Assembly: GCA_964036195.1 (NCBI GenBank)
Contig: OZ038456.1
Location: 23,537,792 to 23,601,791, forward strand
Length of the DNA stretch: 64,000 nt
From: Sphaerolaimus hirsutus
Taxonomy: Eukaryota > Nematoda > Chromadorea > Monhysterida > Sphaerolaimidae
Direction: 5' to 3'
Shown here: piece after piece, positions 1 through 11,210 of the stretch
Numbering within the stretch: position 1 is the stretch's first letter
Layout: the number at the start of each line of letters is the position of its first letter
Notes under the pieces: model-generated
The model's input: the letters and a program-made list of their open reading frames with translations, nothing else
The model's database searches: none
What the model was told of the DNA's origin: nothing
Made by a program: the position numbers and the translations under genes

Positions 1-288
1 TGTTGGCCATGCTAAATGGCTGACCATGCTAAATGAGCTGAACATTTTCTCCTGAACATGAATGTTTCCTGGCATTTTCTTTTCACATGCCGGTCATGGC
101 GCCAATTTCCGCCCAAAACTGACTGCAAATTTGGAGTTTTTTCAGCAAACAAGTTGCACATTCCTTTAGGTTTGATTTCATTTTCTGGCACTTTGAAATC
201 CTTGAACGATTTGGCAGTTTTTTGTCAGGCGGTAGTAATTGTTTGCCAATTTGCGCATGACTAATACATCCAAATCCTGGAACGATGT

Positions 289-1716
289 TTAATTAGTACT
301 TGTCAAAGCAATTTTCATTTCCCTAGTGTAGGTATCTTGTTGTAATGCTAGTTGCTGTGGTTCTGTTAGTGTTTTTTCCTTCAATTGTTTGTGTAAATTG
401 AAAATGAACAGGGAGTCGTACCTTCCCTGGCCCAATGCCCGTAAAAATTGGTTGCACACACAAAAGTTTTTGGTTCCATGACCTCGTAAATTTTGCGTGC
501 CAACTTTGCCAAAAGTCATGAGCAAAATTGCATTGCAGTTTCCGTCAGCCTTTGTTGACATTTTTGCCAAACATCCATTGTCAACCTGCTGACAAAAGGA
601 TTGTATAAACCCTCAAATTCAGTCAAAACATAGGATAGGAGTGATCAACTTTTAGATTTTTAGTTAGGGATTTGTAAATGTGTTTTGCTGGGTTTTTTTA
701 ATTTTGCCCTGAAAATCAGCGTCCAAATTGATTGTTTGAAACGCGATGGGAAAATTGTCAAATTGCAGGTCACTTGAGACTTCCACTCTTTAAAATTATT
801 TTTGGGTCCACCCTCAAAGTAAGGGATTTGTGACAGAATCATTTGCAATGCTGAGGTGTGCCAAGTCTGCATTTCATCTAGGGGCGTTGAAGTCACTTCC
901 GAGTCATTTTCAATTAAATTTACAGTTGTGTGTTCCATATTGATGTTTTGGTCCAAATTTGACATTTTGTGTTGAATTTTTATTTGTGTCCATTGTGGTG
1001 TGTAGGTCTTCCAATTCATTATAAATCGGTGTGAGAACAATTTTTAATTTTTTGTCGATTGTTGGGAATATGTCCCCCATGAATTTGCGCATTACTTGAC
1101 TTTGGTGTTCTGCTAGTGAATCATGAACTTGTACGATTTGTGTTTTTAACTCATCTACATTCGATTCTAAGAATTTTCAATTCTGGTCCAAGCTTGCACG
1201 CACTTCTTGCGCAAACAAAGCAAATTTAGTGGCAATGTAGATGACATTCGAGAAGCGTGACGGCGTACATGTGTGTCACATTTTCTGGTGTATTTGACAA
1301 GCTGGGATTCGACAATTCATTACCACTGGACAATGGCATCAATGTCTTTTCCATCTCCGTGTCCAGACTGTCAACGTTTGTGTTATTGCATGTGGACTAT
1401 TTAGTCCCATTTGTTCAATGTTTGTGGTGCCTACAGCGGCATTCATTTGTGGACTATTTAGTCCCATTTGTTCATTGTTTGTGGTGCCTATAGCAGCATT
1501 TGGTTCATTGCACATTGGCATTTCACCCGGAACATTCACATTTGCATTCACGGGCGGCGGTTTGGACATTTCAAAGGAGAAATGTGAAAGCTGTTTGGGG
1601 TCATGGACAGATATTATGCAGACAACAAAAAACAGGGCTCTACACCAGCACCCCGTAATAAACAAAGTTTGAAAGAGGTGTGATGCCTGCTCGTTCACCA
1701 TGTGTTGACTACTCAT
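289..1716 (-). pseudogene. decayed retroelement gag-like region, copy A
   Basis: Read on the minus strand, an N-terminal part near 1716-1340 contains a tandem repeat with the core MGLNSP. It is followed by a gag-like core near 1040-660 with the motif YFEGGPKNNFKEW and a further piece at 570-289 with CVCNQFLRALGQGRYDSLF. Several frameshifts and stops separate the pieces, so this is not a working gene. No protease or reverse transcriptase follows before the window start. The small-F-G-W layout resembles gag of BEL/Pao or related LTR elements, but that assignment is inference. A parallel copy lies at 53123-54676. Confidence 0.55.
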
Positions 1717-2100
1717 ATATCTGTTTTGTTCAGAGCTTTGTAGCCAGAACTAGCCAAAACCAGAATAGTCCCAACTATTCTGAAACACAACCAAATGAGT
1801 GAATTATGTAGGTAATACACTAAGAGTATATGCACATAACAGCTTAAGTAGCAGTCATCCCGGGCACATGTAGCCAACCCCCTGGGGTATATGTTTTGCA
1901 CATTCATCATTTTGAAATTTCGGCAATGTTAGTGATGCAGTGAAAAAGTCCCAACTATTCTGCATGGTAGTGTACATTGAATTTGGAACTGTGCCAAAAA
2001 TTTATGTAACATTCTATGAGGTTATATGAGTCAATTTTTATGGGGGATAACCTTCAAATGGTGGACTGGTATTTTGAGTAATACTTTATAAATACATGTA

Positions 2101-2808
2101 TATATCCTTGAATGAGATCTCCCCTTTGAATAAACCCCCCCTTGAATAACACCCCCTTGAGGTTGTTGGCCGGGTGCGGAAAGTAACTCCCCCCTGAAAA
2201 AGTCACACCTCCTGAATAACTCCCCTGTCTGGGTATGTGATATGTGCATCCACAAAGTGTATTTCAATTATTTGAATGCCAATGAACATGAATTTTAGCA
2301 CAGATACCTTGTTTTCTATTGTTGAACTCTTACATGAACCTGGATTACATGAGTTTGCGGAACATATTCATACAATAAAAAAGTTGCCACTTGTGAAGAA
2401 AAAAAATCCCCCTTGAATAACTCCCCGACTGAACAACTCCCCCAAAACCATCTGACGTGGTGATAACTCCCCTGCACAGCAAATAATGTGCTCGTGAAGT
2501 GCACTGAAGTGGTCTGAAGTGCCCCTTGTGATCACACTTCACAGCCTGATCACGCCTGATCACCAGGCACTTCACGGCCCGTGATCACACTTCAGAGCCT
2601 GATCACGCCTGATCACCAATGGAATGCACTTCACGGACACTTCACGAATCTGTTTACTAAATTGTTTACAGAAATAAAAAATCAGCAATTCATGAAGTGC
2701 GTTGAAGTGCCTGCAAGCATCTGCGTGAAGGCGCTTCACCGCAGATCACGGCAGATCACCAGCGCATTTTTTGCTGTGCTGGGGTCTGGGGTCTTATTCA
2801 AGGATATA
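2101..2808. mobile_element. TTGAATAACTCCCC-repeat palindromic MITE, copy A
   Basis: The ends are inverted: TATATCCTTGAAT at the left and ATTCAAGGATATA at the right. The interior is built of variants of TTGAATAACTCCCC. In copy A it is interrupted by another insertion at 2475-2787. The uninterrupted form is 54978-55368. No coding capacity is seen. Confidence 0.75.
2475..2787. mobile_element. CACAGCAAA-ended MITE with GATCAC repeats, absent from the duplicate
   Basis: Copy B reads straight through this point (cccctggggtc near 55345), while copy A carries about 313 extra bases. Its ends are inverted, CACAGCAAATAATG at 2475 and CATTTTTTGCTGTG ending at 2778, followed by about nine bases of uncertain origin. 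The interior is dominated by GATCAC/GTGATC and ACTTCACG palindromes. I could not define a clean target duplication, so superfamily is open. Confidence 0.75.
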
Positions 2809-2831
2809 TAGTATGTCTGTGTAAATGTGAA

Positions 2832-3278
2832 TACTGTATTTCTTCTAATAGAACGGCACCATTCTATTTTTTCATCAACTTTTTTACTTGGTGTTCTATT
2901 GAAGGTGCTGTTCTATTGGAGGCTACCGTTCTATTTATTTCATCAAACTTTTCACACAATTTTCTTTTAAACATATTTAGTGAGACATGAGCGACATTTT
3001 AAAATCTGATCATCAATTCAAACAAAACCAATTGTGAAAACAACCCCTTAATCATAGTTCTGAACAGTCCGGATGATCTAATCGCTAATTTATCATATAT
3101 CTTTGTGTCTTGGCACTCATACAACGTAATTTCTACCTGCCGTTCTATTGGAGGTGCCATTAAATTAGAGGCTGCCTTTCTATTCTTTTCGCGGGTGTAA
3201 AAAAGTGCCAAAACCTGCCCTTCTATTGGAGGTGCCATTCTATTGGAGGTATGCCATTCTATTAGAAGAAATACGGTA
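2832..3278. mobile_element. TACTGTATTTCTTC-ended AATAGAACGG MITE, copy A
   Basis: The ends are inverted (TACTGTATTTCTTCTAATAG at the left, its complement ending GAAATACGGTA at the right). The interior repeats GCCGTTCTATTGGAGGT-like units in both orientations. Bounding TA dinucleotides suggest, but do not prove, TA target duplications as in Tc1/mariner-type MITEs. Copy B is at 55392-55837. No reading frame of note. Confidence 0.75.
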
Positions 3279-3316
3279 CCCATTATCAACACCGCTATAA
3301 CATATGAGCGACTCAC

Positions 3317-3623
3317 ATGCCCATGCTGGAGCGCTCGTGATACACAGCGATGGCAATCCTGGGACCAGTCCCAGACCCTGTAAAATGCCCTGTAACATGT
3401 AAAATGTCACGCAACGTGTCAAAAGTTATTTCACATTTTACAGGGCTTTTTACAGGGTCTGTGATCGTCACCAGAGAGAGCGCAATACAAGCGTGGAGTT
3501 GCCGCGCATGCCGTGTCTGCTGCCCACAGTCTCCATCCACAGGTCGGCCAGCGTGTAGCACTTCAGACACACGTGCGCCTTGCCGTTCTCGTCCACTGCG
3601 ACGCGTTTGAGCACAGTTTCCAT
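3317..3623 (-). pseudogene. two exon-like blocks, copy A (broken duplicate)
   Basis: On the minus strand, 3623-3472 reads METVLKRVAVDENG and continues with a C-x2-C motif (VCLKCYTLADLW). It ends at a GT donor-like site (CTCTG then GTGACG). After about 113 bases, 3358-3317 begins after a CCCAG acceptor, reads IAIAVYHERSSMG and ends at a strong donor (CAT then GTGAGT). Joining the two preserves the frame (TG plus G makes Trp). The upstream edge is cut by a 2.3 kb transposon inserted at 3629, so this copy is probably non-functional. The intact counterpart is 55876-56194. Confidence 0.45.
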
Positions 3624-3628
3624 TGTGG

Positions 3629-5943
3629 CCACACAAGCTGGTTTTCAATGTTCCTTTTTGAAAACTCTCCTAGGCGATGCGTCGCTGTACGGAATTCAAA
3701 AGTGTGCAATTTGCACTTTTATTTTTCAAAAAGTGACAGCATATGTGAATATTGGTTTCGGCAAGTCACATTTGCCGTTCAAAGTTCACATTTGCAGAAC
3801 ATTTTTGAAAACTGTAGGGCGACGCGTAGGCGACGCGTAGGCGACGCGTCGCCAACAAAATACTCTGAAGACAATTTTGAAAACTTAAAATTGAATAATG
3901 TAGTTTTCAAAAATGTACATTCTAGTTTTCAAATTTGCAGAACATTTGTGAAAAGTGCGACGTACAGCGACGTCGCTGTACGTCGCTGTACGTGCCAGTT
4001 TTCAATATCTGTGCAACATATGTGAAAATGCGTCGCTGTACACACAAAAAGTAGCAAAATCGTCGCCAGGCGTTGCTAGTTTATGGATTTTCGCCAACTT
4101 ACTCCAAAATCCTTTAAAAAACACTGGATGGATGGGTTAATGTAAAATTAAGAGTGTACATGCAGTATTTCATGCTGCATGTACTGATGGGGTTGTAGAA
4201 AACTTGGGATGCATATAAAATAAAATAATTTTTTTTTTTAAAACGTTTCAGGTGACAACTGTATATGTCACCTGTTTCCATAAGTTATTACCAATCTTGA
4301 AAAGTACTTATAACATGACAGAATTCATAAATTTATCAACAACACCGAATCTGGGACTTGGTACTACTGTTAATTAAATCAATCTTTCTGAAATTTGTGT
4401 GTACCATGCAATTGTTAGTCATGATCTTGCATTAAAATATAAATATATATATAATTTTTCATTTCATTAATTGATAAATATTTGTGAAAGTGATTTATAC
4501 ATGCAGTTAGGTTGGCACTCTGTACAATGGGCTAAATGAAATTTCAGATGCAAATCACAGGGATGAAATTCAAGATGCCATCACAGAGAAAATGAAAGAC
4601 TGGTTTTGATGTACTCATGGCAAACTTAGATACTGCTCAATTGCCAGTCATTGGTGAATTAATCCAGTATGACCAACTGCTTGCACAATCTTTGAGTCAA
4701 TACCAGCATCAACACTCCAAGGTGACCAAACAACTAAACAGTATCTGGCTAGCTGCCAAACCTGATTTTATGCATATAACATATGTCTTATTTTGTGCAC
4801 TTTCACCTTGCATCACATTTACTAAGCTGAGTTTTCCTGAGCACTGCTTGGCTCAGCTGGACTGGAGTTTTTGGAGTTTTTGCTGCAGGCTGGAGTGTTG
4901 TAATGGCCTCCACTGGGTGCTTGGCAGTTAATTTATACCCTTTGCACTGACACTTGGAAGTTGTGCACATACAGTAAATAATTTTGAAAAAATCTCTGGA
5001 AACATAAAAAGACTATGTGATTTTTCCAAGCCTTTTTTTGCATCTTTACATTTCTTTTTCAAGACTTTCACTCAATTCCTCAATTCCATGGATAGATCCA
5101 GATAACTTTTGAGTTTTCAAAAAGGTTCATGTTTATGTTAAATTTTGTGACAGATCATAATATTAAATGAAAACATTTCTGAAAACAATACAATAAAATT
5201 GTTTTGTTTTTTTTGTGCTAGTGTATTGAATGTGACATTGTCTCAGTCAGTGTTCACTTGTTGTTCATTTTTTTGGCTTTCATTTACATACAAAATCAGC
5301 TGTTTCAATTGCACTTGTGATTTTTAAAAAAATTATAAAGTAGATTGTATAAAAATATCATTACTTGTTTTGCAGAAATGTTATTGAATTCAGTTTTTTT
5401 TTTTGATGTGAAAAAATAAGGGCTTTTTACTGTGATAATGCAATAATTACAGATACACAGATGTAATTTTAAAAAATTATTTAATGTTTTAAGCATAACC
5501 ACAATTTCTTCATCATCTTTGAACTTCTATTGTGAAACATGGTATCACATGAAAGAGAAAAAAAAACTGGATATATATCTGAGACGGATATCATATACAA
5601 TGTAAAACTGAATTTTTAAAAATATTTATAGTTAGAAAACAAATTAATTTTTAAAAATATGTATAACAGTGCTAAAAATATACAATACAGTCCCAAAAAT
5701 CAAGCATAATTTTCTGCATCACATGCCGCTTACAGCTTGTCCTACAAATTCGTACTTATTCAACAAAAAAATATTTTGTCTGCAGCATTTTACCAGAGTT
5801 TTCAAATATGTGTTCTTCCGGAGGAAAAATAGAAAAAAAAAACATGGCGGCCATTTGGCTCATTACACAGACTGTTTAAATGAATTTGAAAACAAAATAA
5901 TGGGTTTTCACAGAGGGAACCTTGAAAACCAGCTTGTGTGGGG
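3629..5943. mobile_element. MULE-like non-autonomous DNA transposon, copy 1
   Basis: The ends are inverted: CCACACAAGCTGGTTTTCAA at the left and its complement ending CCAGCTTGTGTGGGG at the right. A 9-base direct repeat, ccattgtgg, flanks it (3620-3628 and 5944-5952). The duplicate locus has the empty site ccattgagg at 56179-56187. A 9-base duplication is typical of Mutator-like elements. The left subterminal region carries many GCGACGCGTCGCTGTAC-like palindromes; the right part is AT-rich. No transposase is recognisable. The stretch 4630-5090 is absent from the third copy (11211-12219). Other copies: 59418-61674 and 11211-12219. Confidence 0.85.
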
Positions 5944-6192
5944 CCATTGTGGATGGCATTGCAAAAAAATGACGACAGATTTTATGTTTGAAAAAAATTC
6001 GCGTAAATATACTGCGCGCGTGGCTGGAGGAAACTCTACAGCATGAAATCATCGCAAAAAAAAAATTGGTCAAAATAAGAAGAAAACAACGTTTCAGGGA
6101 CATACATTTTTACATCTTCCTAGGTAAATATCAGAAAAAAATTACTTTCCCTGAGTAAAGATACTGGTATTTATGTTTACCCACCTTTTAAG

Positions 6193-7635
6193 CAGAGTTG
6201 TTAAAATACCGGTATTTTTGGATAGTGTAAGTGTAGTAAGCATAAATACATTTTCCAAATTTTGAGTATGGATACTGTAATCGTAAGGTAGTTTTAAAAT
6301 ACCTAGGAAAGTGTAAAAAAAGTTTAAAATTTTTTTTAAGAGATTGCTCTTGCTGTTGAGGATCGGACAACACCCTTACTTTCACTTTTAGATGAATTTA
6401 CTGATCATTTCCAATCATTTTTCACATTTTTCTCATCAAACACAATCATCACACAATAGCACAACAAATACACACTGTTCAACACTGGGGGTCTAGCAGG
6501 TGAATTGGGGGTTGCCCCCCCCCCCAAAATGCTCAAGCTATCTATCTATCCCGGAGGTTGGTCTGCTATCGATCCTGAGCAGGGTTGGTTTTATAAAAAT
6601 TGTATAAAAATTGTATAAAAATGTATTTTATTTTTATTTTATTCGTGTTTCATTTTATTTCATTTTATTTTATTCCAAAATAATAATAAAATAATAAAAT
6701 GGACCATTTTACAAAAAATTTACAAAAATTTTACAGAAATTTTACAAAAAAATCATAATCTTGCATGCAAGGTCAGAAAAATGTGATAATTAGACCTTAA
6801 CATGAAAAACGTTTGACAAATTTTTCCATTACTTTGCAAAAGTTGCATGCAGTCGGTATTGTTAGCTAGTTGCAAGTGTTAAGTTACAATAATCAATAAG
6901 AATGGTTTTCATTTTCAGTAGAAGGATTACTGGAGTGTGCTGGGTGCATTTGTAAAACATCATGCAAAGTGTCAGTTGTCATGACAAATGTAGTAAAGAG
7001 TCAATTGGCATCTCAAATGTCAAGCAAAGTATAATTGTCATGACAAATGTTGTGCAGAGTGTAAATTGTGTATCTGAATCTATGTTTTGGTATCCAAACC
7101 TTATATTTTACAAAATTTTTACAAAAATTCAAATTTTTATACAATTTTTATTTTTATTTTGAAATTTTCCATTTTATTTTATTTTATTCTTCAATTTTCC
7201 ATTTTATTTTTATTCTTTTCCGAGATTTTGCCAACCCTGATCCTGAGTCTCAGCTATCTATTGATACCCAACCCCCCAGAGAATGTTTCAGCTAAATATG
7301 ATCATATGCGAGAGATAATATGACACACTCATATTTCAACACCATTTTTATTGATTTTGCTATTTTCAATGAGCTATTGCACACGTGCAGTTATTTTTTG
7401 ACACACATTCTCATTCAATTTTTTTTTGTAGTTTTATTCTTTTTCAAAAGCGTAAAACTGGCCTGTGTGAAATTCTTTTTACACTTTGATTACCCGGGTA
7501 ATTTGATTGGGAAAGTGTAAAAAAGTGTATGGGTATTTTATAAAAGTGTAAGCGTAAGTGTAAATATGTCCCATATGTAAAATACCCATTTACCCAGGTA
7601 TGTCAGGTATTTGTAAATACATTTTCGCAACTCTG
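6193..7635. mobile_element. hAT-like MITE with TAAGTGTAAATAC arrays, copy A
   Basis: It starts CAGAGTTG and ends CAACTCTG. The flanking 8-base repeat is cttttagg with small changes on each side. CAGAG-type ends and an 8-base duplication are hAT hallmarks. Both subterminal regions repeat AAGTGTAAATAC and GGGTATTT units. A second hAT (6580-7239) and a GGGGTTGCCCCC/TATCTATCTATC stretch sit inside. The shorter counterpart without them is 56879-57378. Confidence 0.8.
6580..7239. mobile_element. hAT-like MITE with TTTTATAAAA arrays
   Basis: It starts CAGGGTTGG and ends CCAACCCTG. Perfect 8-base target duplications atcctgag lie at 6572-6579 and 7240-7247. The interior is AT-rich, with runs of TTGTATAAAAA and TTCCATTTTATTTTA type near the ends. 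It is nested in the hAT at 6193-7635 and carries no transposase. Confidence 0.88.
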
Positions 7636-7765
7636 TTTTTAGGCAGCATAAAAGTAAAAAAATGTTGCTTTACGTTTTCTGTACTCAGGGTTGAGTAAAA
7701 ATAAAATACTTGACATTTACGTTTACTTTGTAAAAGTACTTTCAACAATTCTGATTGATATTAAC

Positions 7766-7945
7766 CTGGGAATGGAGCACTGCCATCACTGAGTGTGATG
7801 AAACCTTCGCGGGGCCAAACAAGTGCGCACAACTGCTCGGCGGTCATTCCCAGCACAGTAGAGAAACGAGACGATGCGTCCAGCAAAAAACACTTTGATT
7901 GGAGCTCGCTGTTTATCACCAACTGCCGCATGATGGCGTTAAAGG
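7766..7945 (-). pseudogene. exon-like block, duplicate of 57509-57688
   Basis: On the minus strand, after an acceptor-like CTCTATTTCAG, an open 180-base block reads FNAIMRQLVINSELQSKC and continues through LLDASSRFSTVLGMTAEQL to SDGSAPFP. It ends at CCCAG followed by GTTAAT, which can be a splice donor; read through instead, the frame ends in a TAA just beyond. Compared with 57509-57688 it differs by Ala to Ser and Glu to Gln. The upstream exons seen next to the other copy are missing here, so this is probably a stranded fragment. Confidence 0.45.
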
Positions 7946-7998
7946 CTGAAATAGAGGGCGCCGCTGTGTAGAGTTGGGTCGGAATAAGTTCCAACGCA

Positions 7999-8250
7999 CA
8001 AAACAATTGTGTCGCGCAGGTATGGAATGGCGCCGTGGCGCTGGCGCCATTTAAGGGCGCCAGGGTGTTGTGCCATGGCACCACTTGTGCATGACGCACA
8101 TTTTGTTGCGCAGTTTTTTGCGCAACAAAAGTTTGTTGTGCAGTTGACAACGCTGGTGATGGAACACCGCAATAACCACAAATGGTGCCAGCACTGTGGC
8201 GCCATTCCATCACTACCTGCGCGACATAATTGTGTTGTGCGTTGGAAATT
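7999..8250. repeat. GCGCCA / TTGCGCAAC inverted-repeat block, copy A orientation
   Basis: This holds GCGCCA-rich sequence bounded by GGAATGGCGCC and GGCGCCATTCCATCACTA, inside inverted TTGCGCAAC/TGTCGCGCAGG motifs. The segment at about 8120-8230 is in the opposite orientation to its counterpart at about 57870-57985 in copy B. Confidence 0.7.
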
Positions 8251-8926
8251 CCGGTGAGCCTATAGAGTTGTCTATACACCGTATAATACAAACAATTCAG
8301 TTGACAGAACACCGTGTGTTTTAACACGTATTAAAATACGGGGTTCACATTCCCAGGGGAATGCAGCTGGCTGGCAACTCACCAGCTAGATGGCCATGTA
8401 GTGAAAATAAGGCCTAGCTGATAGACAATTTTTACTGACTTGCGATCAACTTGCTTACAAAGTTTTAAGAAGCAGCAGGTTACCTACCTATTGAATTTTC
8501 AATATTTTTTTCGAAATACCCCCCCCCCCCCCACCCCTCAAAATATCGGCAGGTGTGAGCGAGCTTAGGATAAAATAACGCCCTAATATTATGGCCTATG
8601 GGTGGGTCACTTGTAGTGATGTAAAGGCACCGGGGCACCGGTGCCCCGGTGCTGAGCACCGAAGAGCACCAGCACCGGTGCTGGTGCGGTGCCATTGGAA
8701 TTTTCAGAGGTGCCCTGCCGGTGCCGGTGCCATTTTTTCACAATAGCACCGGTGCCGGTGCGGTGCGGTGCCATTTTTCGAGGGTGCCTTTAGGTGCTGG
8801 CACCGGCGAGAAAAAGTGGGGCACCGGGAAAGGCACCAGCAGGATTTCAAGGGTTCGAAATCTGCCGCTTTTCAGAACGTGCGCGTGTACACTTAAAAAG
8901 TGACGCAATGTAAGGCACGTTGAAAC

Positions 8927-9701
8927 CAGAGTTGCGAAAGTGTATTTACACTTACCCGAAATACCCGGGTAAATGGGTATTTATATTTACACTTACACTT
9001 ACACTTTCATAAAATACCCATACACTTTTTTACACTTTCCTGAGCAAAATACCCGGGTACAGAAAGTGTATTTTTTTCTTTCAGATGGCCCTGTTTTATG
9101 CTTTTGAGAAAGCATAAAATAGGGTCATGTACAAAAAATAACTGCACAGTGCACACATGCAGTCATGCATTGAATGTAGAAAATTTGGCAAATGTACAAA
9201 CTAGTCTTTGATCAGTACTCATGGTATTCTACAGTTTCATCATACTTTTGTAAAAAGGACAAGATCAATGGAAATTCACCAGCTGGACACAAAGTCAACT
9301 GGCTTTTGCATTGACATTTGCTGCATGTCCATTCTTGCATTTAAACAGTGTGTATCGCATTGCTTAATCAGTAAAATATCAACACTGAAAAGGTGCCATT
9401 ATTATGGAACTTCATACCACTACAGTATTTGTTACAGTCTGAAATGTTTCATAAAAGGCAGTAAAATGTGAAATAATGCATGAAAATGACAAGTAAATTG
9501 ATCTAAAGGTAAAAATAGTGGTGTTTTCTAATGCTCAACAGAGAGCTCTTTCTAAAAAAATTTTTACACTTACACTTTTTTTACACTTTCCTAGGTATTT
9601 TTAAAATACCTTACACTTTTTGTATCCATACTCAAAATTTGGAAAGTGTATTTACACTTACACTTACACTTTCCAAAAATACCGGTATTTTAACAACTCT
9701 G
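8927..9701. mobile_element. hAT-like MITE with TAAGTGTAAATAC arrays, insertion specific to copy A
   Basis: It starts CAGAGTTGCG and ends CAACTCTG, flanked by perfect 8-base repeats gttgaaac (8919-8926 and 9702-9709). Copy B has a single uninterrupted gttgaaac near 58683-58690, a clean empty site. It belongs to the same family as 6193-7635, with repeated AAGTGTAAATAC units at both ends and no transposase. Confidence 0.92.
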
Positions 9702-9897
9702 GTTGAAACGTGCTTGAGATAGCTTTTTATTGTTCATTCATTACGAACTTAAATCATGGATTGCGGGTAGAATATGAGGATTCGTAATCCCCCAGTCACG
9801 AGTTAAGGTGGGTCTATAAAAGGTCCTCATTTTACATGGCAGATCAGGAGGCTAGAATTTGAAGTTCAAAAACACAGCCATTTCTGGACTGATTGGC

Positions 9898-10136
9898 CCT
9901 ACACACACTAGTTTTCACCGTGACGCGTGTGAAAACTGAAATGGCGACATGGCGACATTCAGCCTACTCTTCTTGTATGCTATATGTGTTTTAGTTTTCA
10001 AATTTTCTAATTTAACCTTTCATAAATTTAAATTCACATTAAAATAAAATCAAATCATTCAACCATGTTGATTAAATTGCATTTGTAAAAAATTCAGTTT
10101 TCCCACGAAGTCACGGTGAAAACTAGTGTGTGTAGG
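9898..10136. mobile_element. CCTACACACAC-ended MITE, insertion specific to copy A
   Basis: It starts CCTACACACACTAG and ends CTAGTGTGTGTAGG, with TTTTCACCGTGAC-type continuation inside both ends. Copy B lacks it (tgattaggacc near 61881). The implied duplication is about 8 bases, imperfect. The same family houses the LINE at 38489-46628, and a lone end is at about 13450-13477. Confidence 0.85.
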
Positions 10137-10309
10137 CACATTAGGACCGTTGAACACTTAAAACAATTCAGCACAAAAATAATTTTTTTCCCGAAAATGA
10201 TATCAACATTTTGTGTTGAAAGACCGTGTAAAATCGGTATGCAGAAATTAGTCATCACTAACGATGGCAAACCTCCCAGAAAAAAGTATTTAAATTTTTA
10301 AGTGTTTTT

Positions 10310-10440
10310 TCTAAAATGAATTTTCGAATTTTCGAATTTTTTCCCAAATTAATTTTCGGATTTCGAATTTAATTTTCGAATTTTCGAATTTTCGAATCTT
10401 TTTTGGCAATTTTCGAATTTTTTTAGGAAAACATTGAATT
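10310..10440. repeat. TTTTCGAA tandem array
   Basis: Repeated TTTTCGAATTTTCGAA units sit just beyond the right breakpoint of the segmental duplication. This is probably the subterminal array of another MITE; its ends were not resolved. Confidence 0.6.
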
Positions 10441-10567
10441 TGAAGCTTAAAACACGGTATTTGGACTGTTTTCATGCTTTGAGCCCCTTTTAACCTTAAT
10501 TTCACTGTAAGTGAAGCATGACATGACAATTTCACTTCACTTTAACATGACAAATGGTAGAAACATT

Positions 10568-11010
10568 TACCGTATTACCTCCAATATAAGGCATCCCTCT
10601 AATATAAGGTACCCTCTAATATAAGGTATAACTTTTGGCTATTTTGAATGCGACGAAATAAATATAAGGTACCCTCTAATATAAGGCATACCTCTAATAT
10701 AAGGCACAGCTGGCTGCGTGCCAAAACGCGCAAAATCATAAAAACGGTCACCAAACATGGCGGAAAATGATGAAAATGGTGCCGAAGGGCACTGCGATAA
10801 CTCTTCGTCGACTTCTGCCATTTTGTAGTGACACTGTACCACCTATTTCGTACATTCCAATCTGAAAAAAAAGAATTGTATTGTTGTTCACTGTTGGTAA
10901 AAATTCTTTAACATCTGGTGAAAATAATTGAAGGTACCCTCTAATATAAGGTACCCTCTAATATAAGGCATAACTTTTGGCTCGAAAAATCTGACGAAAA
11001 CAATATAAGG
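10568..11010. mobile_element. TACCGTATTACC-ended ATATAAGG MITE, right end lost in gap
   Basis: It starts TACCGTATTACCTCC, then repeats CTAATATAAGGTACC units at 10585-10710 and 10930-11010. In between is a less repetitive stretch without features I can name. The right terminus falls in the assembly gap. Its termini group it with the other TACCGTATT elements here although the interior motif is unrelated. Confidence 0.65.
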
Positions 11011-11210
11011 NNNNNNNNNNNNNNNNNNNNNNNNNNNNNNNNNNNNNNNNNNNNNNNNNNNNNNNNNNNNNNNNNNNNNNNNNNNNNNNNNNNNNNNNNN
11101 NNNNNNNNNNNNNNNNNNNNNNNNNNNNNNNNNNNNNNNNNNNNNNNNNNNNNNNNNNNNNNNNNNNNNNNNNNNNNNNNNNNNNNNNNNNNNNNNNNNN
11201 NNNNNNNNNN
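11011..11210. other. assembly gap (200 N)
   Basis: Exactly 200 unknown bases. The sequence differs on the two sides: ATATAAGG repeats on the left, interior of a MULE-like element on the right. True size and content are unknown. Confidence 0.99.

Larger units (their letters stand above)
1..10270. repeat. segmental duplication, copy A
   Basis: This stretch aligns base for base, same orientation, with about 52858-62010. Shared landmarks in the same order are a decayed gag-like region, TTGAATAACTCCCC and AATAGAACGG repeats, two exon-like blocks, a TAAGTGTAAATAC hAT, another exon-like block and the start of a GGCACC hAT. Copy A uniquely carries insertions at 2475-2787, 3629-5943, 6580-7239, 8927-9701 and 9898-10136. 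Similarity stops near 10270, where copy A passes into a TTTTCGAA array. The left end lies outside the window, so the full length is unknown. Confidence 0.93.
8614..10270. mobile_element. left part of a GGCACC-rich hAT, copy A
   Basis: It starts TAGTGATGTAAAGGCACCGG directly after gtcacttg (8606-8613). Repeated GGTGCC/GGCACC units run to about 8830. The corresponding element in copy B is complete (58379-62676) and ends with the same gtcacttg. Copy A loses similarity before the right end. Nested inside here are the hAT at 8927-9701 and the MITE at 9898-10136. Confidence 0.75.

Noticed and set aside
2475..2787. hAT assignment for the CACAGCAAA MITE
   Set aside because: No 8-base duplication could be matched at the two edges.
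3350..3610. Plus-strand coding frame across the exon-like blocks
   Set aside because: The minus strand has better splice borders and a frame-preserving join. The plus frame crosses the intron repeat TTTTACAGGG without such support.
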